Assembly: GCF_901709675.1 (NCBI RefSeq)
Contig: NC_051090.1
Span: 2,291,342-2,355,341 of the forward strand
DNA: 64,000 nt
From: Syngnathus acus
Lineage: Eukaryota > Chordata > Actinopteri > Syngnathiformes > Syngnathidae
Direction: 5' to 3'
The notes beneath the pieces were generated by a model. It saw only the letters and a list, made by a program, of their open reading frames with translations, did not search any database and was not told where the DNA came from. The position numbers were made by a program, and so were the translations under genes. Of the stretch, positions 1 to 15,736 are shown one piece after another; within the stretch, counting starts at the first letter, position 1, and every line of letters begins with the position of its first letter.

Positions 1-4480
<4,480 letters not shown>

Positions 4481-7110
4481 GCGTGCGCTCGCTTCAAAAC
4501 CAAACTGAAAAATCAAAACAGAGAGTCTGCAACGGAGACCGTGTGAGGGAGGGGGCGAGCAAGCCAAACCATGTGGCTGCAGCTCGATGACAATCCTGCA
4601 CGCTCCGACTTACACCGCCCCCCCTCTGGCGCCGCCGCCGCGCCCAAGGGTGCCCGCTAAATCTCTCTTGGAGAGAGCTGGGAGAAACGATACAAGAGTG
4701 GCCTAGATAATTTGTATTTTCCAAATGATTTTTTTTAAGAGCATATGTGTGCAGTTCTCAGAGCTCCAGTAAGCTATGGTTGAATGTAACGCGGCCCCTT
4801 CGAGCATTCAGCACAGCCTCAAGGGCTGTTTCCGAATGTACATACTGAATACTTACTTACCTCGCAGATTTTTTTTATTTTTTTTTTTGTGTGTGGTAGC
4901 AATCCACCGCTTGTCACTCAGCATCAGTTGTCTCCTTTTCGCAAGGTTTTCGCCGTGCAAACAAAGCGTTCAAAGGGACCACCAATCAATCTCAGTCCTG
5001 TTTCTCTCCCCGTCTCATGCAGGTATTTATTTTATTTTTTTTCCCCCCTTCAGACACTGAAGTAAATGGGCTCCTTTTGATGCAATCATTACCTCAGTCC
5101 CATGCGCCTTTCCCTTTGCATATGCCACTTAGAGGAGAGTCGCAAGAGAGATTGTGAATCTATTTTTAGAGTTTCCATTTTATATATCGATATCTATATA
5201 GTGTTTCTATAGTCGTTTGTAGGAGACAAATGCGCCCATGTCGCACACATGCTGCCTGCCTGTACCATGGAAGGGTGTTTTAGCTCTTGACAAAATCCAG
5301 GGGAGAATTAATTGGAAAATCTGTTTTTTTTTTTATCGATGGAATTAGCGGGAATAAAATTAAAGGCTGACTCATAATGGGGACTTTAAATACACCTTTT
5401 CCCTTTTTTACAGAAATTAAAATATTATAATAGCTAAAGTTCTGAGCATTTGAACTAAGCTATTATGTGCTATATGACCACAGCATGTTTTGATTGGAGG
5501 GGGCGGAGCCAAAGGATAAAGAGTTGACAGATGGGCCGCTGGTTAGTTAAGCTCCTTAGACGTCGGTTGGAAGGGATTTATTATCTGCGCCAACTCTCAC
5601 TACAGCATATTTGTGAATAAGTGAGGTTTACTCCTTTTGACCTCCCGACATTTTGTGACTTGAACACCAAATTTGGAGGCAAATTTGGAGCTCCGATTGG
5701 TTCTTCAAAATCTTCACTCAACTTTGGAGGTTGCTCAGTCGAATCTTTTGACCCTTTACTACCTCATTCCCTCTCAAACATTCATGCTGAAAAGCTTCTG
5801 CACAAGATGTAGTACACTCATATGCTGGCACACACGTCACTCACCAAGTTAGGCCCCGCCTTTTAAAGCGACAGAACGACAATGTAGAATGTGACAATGG
5901 CAAAAAATACCCGGAACCTCACATGCATATTTTGTTTTATAACGCAAAATCAATCATTTAACCTGAAATTCTACCCCAAATTCTAACATTGAAAGTAAAA
6001 AAAAAAAAAAATAAATTGCTACCAGTATTCCGCGCAAGCTAGCACTCGTGTAGCATATTGAGACAATCATACACCGGATGTGAAATATTTTGATCGGATT
6101 TGCGTGGCACTGCTGGGACAGTGCTGTTGCCCCTACGGATGCTCTCAAGTTGTGTAAAAAGAAAAATGAAAACAGCGCACACAAAACAAAAACGAGATGC
6201 CGTCGTCGTTGCGGCGGCACAGTGGGATTGTGCAATTAGGCCTTTGTTGCCAAACAGTGAACTTTAAAGTAGCATAGACTTTTTTTAAAGGTTCTTTGGA
6301 TTCTAATATGATAAATTCAAAGCTGACTCATGCGCAGGGTTGGCCGGATTGTAACAAGGTGCAATACTTTGTCGGAGAATGTTTAATTAAGCACTTTTTT
6401 TTTTTTCTTGTTTTTTATTTCTTTCCCCCTCAATCGTTGCAATCCTCCACGCCGCAATTTTAACGGGACAAAATGTTCCCGGTTGAAGTTCCTCAGGGTG
6501 ATAGCTCGGCTCTCTGTCCTGTCCCGCCGTGTCAACGAGGCACTTGGCATTGACAAACTGCAGATGACCTTTAAACCTTGATCACTGTGTACAGTTCTTG
6601 TGAATGTTGGATTACAGGAAATATCAAGGAATAGAACCCTTTTGATAATTGTTATAGATTTAATAGGATATTGATACAAATCAAGAAAAACGTTATAAAA
6701 AAAAAAAAAGTGAAATGCATATAAAATTGTAATCTCTGATCCTTGTCTTGGTTTTGATGTGATCTTCAATTTTGTCCTGATACGTACCATCATATTTCCC
6801 TCCTCAGTCTACGCTAGTGTCCTTTTCGTCTTTTGGAGAAATGTAATTCTATTTTTTGTAAGAGCATTTTTAAATACGTCTCCCTCTTATTTTTTTGGTC
6901 ATGATCCTTCTGTATATGATATTGTCACTCTATTTTAAGAAATATTATTATTATTAATAATATTGAATCATGATAGTTGTATATGAGAAGTAATTTATGT
7001 CATGTCATGGATATAAGAGCCAGAGTGGTTTATTAACACAAGTGTTATTGCACAATGGTGACATGCTTTGTGGGTTTAAGAATGTAATAAAATTCTTTTT
7101 ACAATTAAAA
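4481..7110 (+). other. rorc: Long 3' UTR of the ROR gene with poly(A) signals
   Basis: About 2.6 kb after the ROR stop has no convincing coding frame. AATAAA signals lie at 5353-5358 and 7086-7091, the latter followed by a T-rich stretch. The part between 6890 and 7000 is very AT-rich with ATTTA pentamers, as in unstable transcripts. Assigning the UTR to the distal signal is inference. Confidence 0.55.
7086..7091 (+). terminator. rorc: Poly(A) signal, probable distal ROR 3' end
   Basis: AATAAA is followed within 20 bases by a T-rich run and then A-rich DNA. It is the last plus-strand signal before the sh3gl1 promoter region. Confidence 0.5.
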
Positions 7111-8071
7111 AAACGCGTTTTGAACTGATTTGTCATTGAAGAGAACAGACTTAATCTGAACACAGTTTACTTTGTTCAGGAAATGCAGAGGCTAGTTTCA
7201 ACAAATGTATTAAATTCAGTGGGACATGTCTGATAATGCATTTTGGTTCCATGATACAGTTTCTGTCATCTAAGAACAGACAACAAATTCTAAATACAAA
7301 TATCGCCATTTCGATCATGTATTTTCACTTTGAAAAGTGGTCAAATTACGTGTAAATCTTAAATGTTGTACGTTAGCGACACCCTCTGGTCAATAGTAGT
7401 ATTGTTGCAAAATTGCTTTGTGGGTGGATAGAGTTTATGAAGTACCTGCGTATACTTTTCAGAAGTTTTTGGTCCTATGATTGTTTGATTTACCTATCGC
7501 AATCCCGGTTTTGTTACATTCAGCAATTTTGTACATCCATGTACAGATTAATGCTAATATTATTGCCTCGCCAGCCACGAACCACGAGAGTAATACAATT
7601 TTTGCCCTCTATGACAAATGCTCCTGTTTGTATCTGACGACCTAATAAAAATGTTCTGTGCTTTTAAGTTATGTAAGAACAACGGAAACATCTGGCCTGG
7701 TAACACAACGTGCACTTCCACCCGCAACCACACGGGGGCAGTAGACGCCAATGCAAGAGTTCCGCACATGCCGAATCATTTCGTTCTGCTGCACATTTGT
7801 TTGGGTGATTACGTGGACGCTCGCCACAAGTTTCCACCTCACCAAATTTGACTTTCGGGACAGTTTAGTGTGTGTATGTCCGGTGACAGTGGGACGACTC
7901 CCCCGTGGACGTGGACGTGGTCAGTCGGCGTGTCCCGACCCAGTGACGGACGTGTGAGCAGTCCTATGAGACCTCCGAAGCATTTCGACTCGTTTTGCCC
8001 CCAACGCCGCGCGACCAACTTCGGACTCGTTCACGCCACGAACTCGCTGTGAAGTTGACGACACCTCCAAC
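7110..8071 (+). promoter_or_regulatory. ROR-sh3gl1 intergenic DNA and sh3gl1 promoter/5' UTR
   Basis: Roughly 0.9 kb without a supportable gene. The last 200 bases before the sh3gl1 ATG (about 7870-8070) turn GC- and CpG-rich, as expected of a TATA-less housekeeping promoter with 5' UTR. The transcription start cannot be fixed from sequence. Confidence 0.5.
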
Positions 8072-11000
8072 ATGTCCGTGGCCGGCTTGAAGAAGCAGTT
8101 TTACAAAGCGAGCCAGGTTTGTTCAACTTTTCCTTCCTCGAGCCCGCTTCGGGTTCGGCTAGCTAACCAACTCCTAGTTAGCTTCGCTTAGCATTGTAGC
8201 TAACGCGATTTAGTTTCTGCTACGGCTAATTAACACTTTACTTGGGTTTTCTTCATTGTGTGGTGCCACAAAGAAGCGAATGTTGCTGTTTATGATGTGT
8301 TTTGTGTTTTTGTGTGTTGCGTTTTTTGTCTCCTCTTCCCCACCCCAAGCTAATTAAAGTAGAGGTGAATCTTCCAGGCGATTCGTTTTCTTTGGCTTTA
8401 TAATACCAAAGGTCAAAACCTCTTTCGGTCTCCCTGTGAGTCATGACTATGAGAAAGAAGTAAACACAACAAGTTCCAAGTTAAACATACAATTGAATTT
8501 GAAAATGTGTCAGCGCTTTCTGGAAGACCTGCTGACCTCCTTTTCACTCCAGATGTGTCGTGTTAAGTCATTTCTTGTTTATTTTAATCCGGGAGGTCAA
8601 TTGTGGGCCCTCACCGATACCTTTGCTCACACAATTGATGAATTTGAGTGCTGATTATTTATTTTAAACATGGATCTTCTTGTACGACGACTATTACTAC
8701 TACAGTTCAACCTGGGCGGGGATGCTGTTGAAGAATGTCGTTTTCTTCACCACCCCTGCTGATCTAAGCAGGAAAGCCATTGGGTTTCTGCCTCGAGTTT
8801 CCTGTCAGGAACATGCCGAAATCCCTGACGGTTAGAATGTGTTGCAATGTCTGATTAGCTTGTGTGTAAAAGTGGACTGTAAACACAATCAGGAGAAGGG
8901 CTGAAACAATGGACTGATTAACTCAAATGGCTTGATTGTAAAAGAAGGTGGAAATGAAATCTTGCAAAGCGTTTAGAAATTAATGTATCAATGATAGCTC
9001 ATTTAATAGTAATGGTAAAAAAACCAAGCATATTAAGCCGCTAGCTACAGCAAACCACTCTCTTTTTCTAGTATTTATTTATTGAATCAGGCAGACTAAA
9101 TTATGTCGGTAAATCACCGCCGCTCAATGTCAGTCACAGATAGAACACATGGAGATAAGCAGAACTTTTTGTTTTATTTTGACTCCACCTCTTTTGTTTT
9201 CCCTCTTCTCAATAACGTTTGACACAGCTCAGATTTTCCTCACTGGAGCCATACGGGAAGTGGGGCTGGATATCAATGCCCAGCAGTGCGCACATCCTTG
9301 TTTACCTTTCGCTTTTCTCGTCTGCTTTTACGTAATAATCATCATCATCATCAAATGCAAAGATTTTAAAACCAAAACGTGCTACAATATCGCAAATCAA
9401 ACATTTTCACAATGACTGGGAATTGTGCTCTTCCTAAAATGCTTAATTAAGACCATTTAAAAAAAAATAAAAATAACAACAACAACTGGTAGTTATGGAA
9501 TAAAGTGACTGTAAATCCTTCGCTATGATGCCTCCCGCGGTCCGGGCTATTTTCTTCTCTCTAAGTCAGGCGGGATTGTCGACAGACTCGCGTCGATTCT
9601 TGGCTGCGCTAGCTGTGCTTGTTTTTTCATCAGTGTGGTGAGCAATTGAGGGTGGCAACAGCTAAAAGTCACTGGTTTTCCTGACATGTTTCATTTTTCC
9701 ACCGCAGGCTTCTGACATTGCGTGTGACTCGTCCACTTTGTCTGTTTGTAAAAATTCAAAATGGGTTCAGGCATTTATTGAGCAAAAGTTGCTGTTTTCC
9801 ATTATGGTACCACAAACGTTTGGAAGAGGCCTGATGGGATGCCACCAATATGTAAACCACATCATATAAATCCAGTAAGGCGGGTTAACTCCTTTGGACA
9901 GATAAGTGAACTTGAAGGCCAATTAATTGGGCAAAGGGTGGAAACGACTGGTATCTTGTGACACGTCTGCCCTCAAGGCTGCCTTTCAACCTTTGGCCAA
10001 ATATGCACGAGGCGCTCTGTAATTCCAGACATGACAAAAGGAGTTCACGTCTTACCGATACTTCACACTATTTTTAGTTCTGTCCTTCTTGTCATCAGAT
10101 TGGATAAATAGTCACTTTTTTTGTCATAAAACAGATTGCTGACAAATATTAATATGACGTAAGGGTAAAAAAAAAAAAAAACGATTTGTTATGCTTACAA
10201 AGTAGGTCATACAGTTATTTTGCAACCCAGGGCTGTAAATCATCGCCGTTATCTGCTGCCAATGGAGCCTGGAGGAACTTCTGGCCGAATAAAACACACG
10301 TACATTGTTTTATTTTATCCCTGGGATTAGGAAATGCAAGTCGGTGTTGCCGCTAAACGAAGGCACGGCTCTCAACGGTGGCCCAAAGTAATATTTAATC
10401 GTTGTCGGGGGAGCCTTAAATAAACAAGTGCAAAACAATCATTCCTTGCTCCTGCGTTGAATTTAGAAAGCACGTTGACACAGCAAAACAACACAAATGT
10501 CCGGAGCTCGCGTGTGGATGTGTCCATTAGAACCTTATGGGCCTCATTAAATGACCTCATCCTTTCTGCTCTCCCCCCTCCCCCATGGCTCTTTGTCTTC
10601 CTCTCCTGCCGCTAGATGGTGAGCGAGAAAGTTGGCGGCGCTGAAGGAACCAAACTTGATGATGACTTCAGAGATCTGGAGCGGGTAAGACAGCTTTATT
10701 TTTTTTGGGTGTGTGAATTTCTGGAATTCCGTATGATATCGGATTTCTCGCTGTGTGCGTGTAGAAGGTGGACGTGACCAGTAAAGCTGTAGTAGAGGTG
10801 ATCTCCAAAACCTCTGAATATCTCCAGCCCAACCCCGGTGAGAAGGCGGAGGAATGTTTGCAGCTGTAAATTTTAGAAGCAAGATCATCAGCTTCCTTTT
10901 CCTCCCGCAGCATCTCGGGCCAAACTCTCCATGTTGAACACCATGTCTAAAATCCGAGGTCAGGTGAAGAACCCCGGCTACCCGCAGGCCGAGGGGCTGC

Positions 11001-13267
11001 TGGGGGAATGCATGACCAAGTACGGAAGAGAACTGGGAGAGGAGACTAACTTTGGTGAGATGGACTTCTGGGCACGGCTTTAAAAGCGCCGCTTCAAATC
11101 AATGCCATCATTTCTTTCTGTCTCCAGGTGGCGCGCTCGTGGAAGTGGGCGAAGCCATGAAGAGAATGGCCGAAGTCAAAGACTCGCTGGATATCGACGT
11201 CAAACAGAACTTCATCGATCCGTTGCAAGGCCTCTGCGACAAAGACCTGCGGGAAATTCAGGTTTTTTCACCACGACATCGTGCGTCTCATATCCCGAGG
11301 ACATGGATGACGTAACTCTGTCTGTCCGCCCGCAGCACCACCTCAAAAAGCTGGAAGGCCGCCGCCTGGATTACGACTACAAAAAAAAGCGGCAGGGCAA
11401 GATCCCCGAGGAGGACATCCGACAGGCCCTAGAGAAGTTTCACGAGTCGAAGGAGGTTGCCGAGAACAGCATGTACAACTTAATGGAGACTGACGTGAGG
11501 ACCCCGTTATTAACTTTGGCGTGCCGTGGGGGCGCTCGTTTTGCTTACCCGCTGTGACGCTATGTCGTGCGAGTAGATTGAGCAGGTGAGCCAGCTGTCG
11601 TCACTGGTGGAATCCCAGCTGCAGTACCACCGGCAGGCCGTTCAGGTTCTGGAAGAGCTGTCGGATAAGCTCGGAGAAAGGTGCGACGCGATTCAATATT
11701 GTCTTTTTAAAGAGCAAAGATATTTAGCCAAATTGCCGTCACTTTATGCTAACGCTTCAAACGGGGTCGTGATCTTTCCGAACAGGATGAACGAGGCCCA
11801 GTCCCGACCGAGACGCGAATACACACCCAAGCCCAAACCGCTGTTTGATTTTGGAGAAGACAACCACTCCAACGGGGGCTACTCCACCTCAATGGCCCTG
11901 CCGCCTTCTCGCAACTCAGGTGAGCCACTCGGAAGGAGACGAATGTTTTTTTTCTGAAATGTTTGGCGATTCTGGGAAAACCACAGCATCGATCCGAGGA
12001 CACGTCTGTTTCGGTGAAAACGAGCGGGTAAACATTCCAGCTATTTCCTACATGATTGCACAAGACCTGCATGAGTCAGTGCAGCGCAGCACAATTATGT
12101 CTCACAAACATACACACATCTGTAGTGTTTACATACGTGTGCGCGCGTGATTTTTTTTTGGCCTGCCATTGTCCGACTGACCTTGTTCCTCTTCCCCCTG
12201 ACATCACCAGAAGCGTCGATTCTCCGGCCCAGATTGTTTTTCCGGAAGCAAACGTTTTGTGAGTCAGAGTGGGCGGAGCATGAATTTCTCCTGTGGTCTG
12301 ATGTTTTGTTTTGTTTGTTATTTTGGTTTGAGTTTCTATTTTTTCTTTTTTTAACGTGTGAAAAGTAGGAAGCAGAACACACACTAAATCGTTGGTGAAT
12401 TTCACCATACGCGCTTCATGTTTTCTTTGCTAACGCTGCACGTGGTGAAACAAGTCCACATCCTGTGGTCTGAGCAAAGTCTGCTTTTTTCATTTTTCGA
12501 AAAAAGGAACTCAACTCACCACAATTTGAATAACGCGGTGTCGAAACGCGTCTGTGATTTGCATTGCATCATGTAAATCATCTTTAGGATTTTATACTAA
12601 AGTGAAATACCTTTTGAGACGCAAGGCTTTGTTACAGACAACAGGGCTGATTAGCTATTTGCGCTTCTCAAGCTCGACTACCACGTCACACAATGAGTGA
12701 ATTGTGTGGAGACAATTGCGTAGTTTGTTTGTGCATGGAGCTCCTGTGCGCTCTGCTGCTCTGATCAGTGATGTGTGTGTGTGTGTGTGTGTGTGTGTAT
12801 GGATGGGGGGGGAGTACGAGATAACACGAGGCAGAGATGGGGAAAGTACTCACACTAAGTAAGAGTAAAGATACTTGTGTATCTTTTAAAAAAATATGTA
12901 ACTTTTTCATGTCGATGGCGCCAAAGTAATACTTTTATGTCAGCCGGTGCTTTGCACAGCATTAAAACCACTGACAAGAGGAGATGCCACCACTATTGGT
13001 GCCGCAGGATGTTGTGACAGTCTCTTATGTTTTGGTAAAATTCGTGCTTTTTCCCCTCCCACCTTGACCGCAGCCCCGGAGCAGCCCAGCTGCAAGGCGC
13101 TCTACGATTTTGAGCCGGAGAACGAGGGCGAACTGGGCTTCCGCGAGGGCGACATCATCACGCTGACCAATCAGATCGACGAGAACTGGTACGAGGGGAT
13201 GCTCAACAGTCAGTCTGGCTTTTTCCCTCTCAACTACGTGGAGGTGCTGGTTCCGTTGCCCCAATAA
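8072..13267 (+). CDS. sh3gl1: Endophilin-A2 (SH3GL1), N-BAR and SH3 domain protein
   Basis: Endocytic membrane-curvature protein. The N-BAR domain bends the plasma membrane, and the SH3 domain recruits dynamin and synaptojanin. Coding exons: 8072-8116, 10616-10684, 10765-10837, 10911-11054, 11128-11261, 11336-11494, 11577-11680, 11786-11919, 13074-13267. They give 351 residues; human SH3GL1 has 368. The N-terminus [15 protein letters not shown] is the amphipathic helix 0 and matches endophilin-A2. The BAR core carries [33 protein letters not shown] and [19 protein letters not shown]. After a short linker, the SH3 domain reads [20 protein letters not shown], then NWYEGML and [16 protein letters not shown]. 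Intron 1 is about 2.5 kb and the others are mostly short. The linker is about 16 residues shorter than in human unless the candidate exon at 12211-12258 is used. Confidence 0.96.
8117..10615 (+). other. sh3gl1: sh3gl1 intron 1, no gene seen
   Basis: A 2.5-kb intron between the helix-0 exon and the second exon. It is AT-rich with short A-runs and a small GATCAT/ATC repeat near 9340. I see no coding exon, RNA gene or clear transposon. Confidence 0.6.
12211..12258 (+). CDS. sh3gl1: Candidate 48-nt in-frame exon in the endophilin linker
   Basis: A pyrimidine-rich acceptor ending CACCAG precedes base 12211, and a strong donor GTGAGTC follows 12258. The 48 bases are open in the phase required between the exons ending at 11919 and starting at 13074. 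They would add 16 residues (starting [10 protein letters not shown]) to the variable linker, bringing the protein to 367 residues, close to the human length. The peptide does not clearly resemble the human linker, so this could be a cassette exon or a chance match. Confidence 0.4.
12772..12799. repeat. (TG)n microsatellite
   Basis: About 14 uninterrupted TG units in the last sh3gl1 intron. Confidence 0.9.
12832..12960. repeat. Fragment of a short fish interspersed repeat (GGGAAAGTAC type)
   Basis: Starts CAGAGATGGGGAAAGTACT and continues with GTAAGAGTAAAGATACTTGT and alternating AAAGTAATACTTTT. This resembles a family of nonautonomous repeats widespread in fish, recognised from memory. A similar piece lies near 60350-60430. 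No coding content. Confidence 0.4.
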
Positions 13268-13837
13268 GGTGTGTGGGAGGGCATGTTGGGAGCGAGGCCT
13301 CGGACAGACCCCGGCGTGGTCCACACTAGATCCAGTTCCACTTGGAGGATGGACTCTTAAGACCTCCCTTTGATTTTTAGACCGAGACAAAGTAAGCATG
13401 CAACGCTCAGGTTGACGCAATACGCCCCCCCCCTGTTTCAAATCTGAGCTGACACCTGCTGGCCACTCTGACAATTGCCTTTTTTATCTGACTGAGGTAT
13501 TGAACCACATCGTCGCAGTCTAGCACGTTCTAGTAACACTCGTGCAAGGCAGTTTGTGCATTTATTTCATATCCCTCAGGTCCGTATGCGAGTGCCCTCA
13601 CTAGTGAGACCGTTAAGTGCACTAGTGGAATGATTGTGTCTTACTTGGAACGTTTGTCCCACTACTTCAACTATTTCCATATCCTTGATATCCATTTGAG
13701 CATTTTTGTAGCCTTAATCTCCATTTTAAAATCCATACTATATATCTTTCCCCATCACTAGAAAGTACAAAAGTTGCCTTAATGAGAAAGTGTCATTTTT
13801 GCTCAGTGAGGCGTAGTGAAAGGAAATGTTTTCTCAA

Positions 13838-13980
13838 AATGGATTCCAAGGGTACCAATGTAAACAGCAGGGGCCCCAAAATTGAACCCTGTGGGACACC
13901 ATACAAAAGTGAGGAAGAGCAGGACTCAGAGCAACCAAGGCTAACTCAAGTGAGACGACTACTGAATCTCACTAAGGACA
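13838..13980 (-). mobile_element. Decayed non-LTR retrotransposon (Rex1/Babar-like) reverse-transcriptase fragment
   Basis: On the minus strand, bases 13871-13900 encode [10 protein letters not shown], the hallmark block of non-LTR reverse transcriptases. It is followed by LLFTLVPLES and preceded by SESCSSSLLY. Further upstream the frame meets a stop, in a segment still recognisable as SRLT-stop-VSLG. The pattern resembles fish Rex1/Babar-type elements, from memory. The fragment is about 50 codons long, broken and inactive. It sits antisense within the sh3gl1 3' UTR. Confidence 0.7.
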
Positions 13981-15337
13981 AAGGGCGGATATGGAATAAA
14001 TGCTCAAAATAGCCACCGGTTAACCTTCAGTGTTTTGTCTTTTTAATGGTTTAGTCCACAATGTTTTTATAAAAGCATTTCAGCGATGCTACCGTCACTT
14101 GACAAGTGCACTTTTGTTTCATTGTGCACTCCGACTTGTCGTAGAGGCCGTTTTACACACGCAGTGCCTGAAAAGACGACGCTGCTGGCAGCGTTTCCGT
14201 CTTTCTGTCCGTAATGTGAAACTCCTGCTTCCCACTTAAGAGGTATTGCCATGCTTTTAAACCCATGTGATGTTTGTCTTAGTACATTTCAACTCTTCCT
14301 GTACTCTGAGTACAAGTGGAAACACCAAAGTGGAACCTTTTAACCATGACAACTTTCAACCGTAAACTCCGCTAGCCTAATGCTACCATGATGCGAAAGG
14401 CCTTAGAGAAGCTAACAGATGTTAGCATTGACATTTCATGAATGCACCTTATGCCCAGGAATGTTTCAAACTCAATTTGAAAGTTGAAACGAGATGACAT
14501 TTCCTCCACTCACCTCAACATAGGGGGCTTGGCCGCAAAATGGCGTCAAAGCATCTATTTTATACTTGACAAGGCTTTGGCAGTCACTTGCTTTTTTTTC
14601 CAGGTATTGTGTTCCACTTGGGAGCTTCCACTGCACCAAAATCCATTTGTATATAGTTGAGGATTCCAGGTCAAAGGGAAAACATCAAGGGAATGCTTTG
14701 AATCGGGAATGTTTTTACCATTTTTCTTTTTTTTCCCCCCCCCCCCAGTCCACGTTTGTGCATTTACCACCCCCAGAACCAGACTGCCACTGTGTTTTGG
14801 ACCTTGTCTAATATGTTTACACCTGGTATTGGAGCACTGTTTATGGATTGTTTTGAGTGCCTTTGGAACAGAAAGGTAGGAAACCAAAAACTAATGTCCA
14901 CAATTTCATTTTTCAAATTTTTTAACCTTTGGCACTTTTTGTGCGTGTGCTCATTGCGGCACTTTTATGACACTACAGGTTGTTTTGTCACACACATACA
15001 TACACACAGCTAACTAATTGTTTTGCATACATTTTAGATTGAAAAAAGTCCCATTCGTTTCCTGATTGTAAAGCGCTATGTTTTGTGTAGTTGGTCTTAA
15101 ATATTCAACGGAATCGCATTAAACATATTCAGGTTCGCTATAGTATTATTTTTATATCCAAAACCATTACAAAAAGTGCATGTAGTCCTTCATTAATTAT
15201 TGTTGTACCTTGTCAAATGTTAGACGTAAGCCGCCTTTTTACCTTTGCAACGAGAACTGAATTTAACCACAATTTATTTGTCCTTTATTACTATTATATT
15301 CCTATGTGCATCTTTCCCGACCCTCTCTACTTCTTAC

Positions 15338-15343
15338 AATAAA
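15338..15343 (+). terminator. sh3gl1: sh3gl1 poly(A) signal
   Basis: AATAAA at the end of the 3' UTR. Twenty-six bases further on is TTTATT, the reverse-strand poly(A) signal of mpnd. Confidence 0.6.
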
Positions 15344-15369
15344 CAAAAGGCAAAAAAAGGAAATGTGAA

Positions 15370-15375
15370 TTTATT
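15370..15375 (-). terminator. mpnd: mpnd poly(A) signal
   Basis: TTTATT on the plus strand is AATAAA on the minus strand, about 360 bases past the mpnd stop. Cleavage just beyond it would make the mpnd and sh3gl1 messages meet or overlap by a few bases. Confidence 0.5.
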
Positions 15376-15736
15376 TTCTGATACTGTATTAGACAAAAAT
15401 ATTTAAAAAAAAAAAAAAAAAAGAAGACAGATGTGTTTTAAATATTTCCAGTGTGTATTGGTAGAAAGGTTTTATGGAACAGCAATCAGCAGGCTTAAGG
15501 CATCACTCTGTTCTCATGCAGGTGCAGTAATAAATTAAAAAAGGGAAACAAGCACAATTCAAAAGGTGTTCACAAACTACTTTTTTTTTTCTAAGAATCA
15601 AAGCCTTATGTTACTCTTAATTTCTCCCCCCCAGACCGCAAAACTTGAAACCCTGTCATTGACACAGTGAAATCACCTCAGTGTAACCTCAACAAACATT
15701 AGCAACAAAAACAAACAATGACATAAGACTTTCGTC

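Larger units (their letters stand above)
13268..15360 (+). other. sh3gl1: sh3gl1 3' UTR
   Basis: About 2.1 kb from the stop codon to the AATAAA at 15338-15343. No spliced gene is visible in it. It contains an antisense LINE reverse-transcriptase fragment (see 13838-13980) and a C-run near 14737. Confidence 0.6.

Noticed and set aside
5159-5168. Perfect MEF2-type site CTATTTTTAG in the ROR 3' UTR
   Set aside because: A ten-base AT-rich motif is expected by chance in a 64-kb AT-rich window, and its position in a UTR gives no support for a regulatory role.
11102-11557. 151-codon frame overlapping the sh3gl1 BAR exons
   Set aside because: It reads through an intron and is in frame with the true protein only in part. 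The spliced model explains the exons fully.
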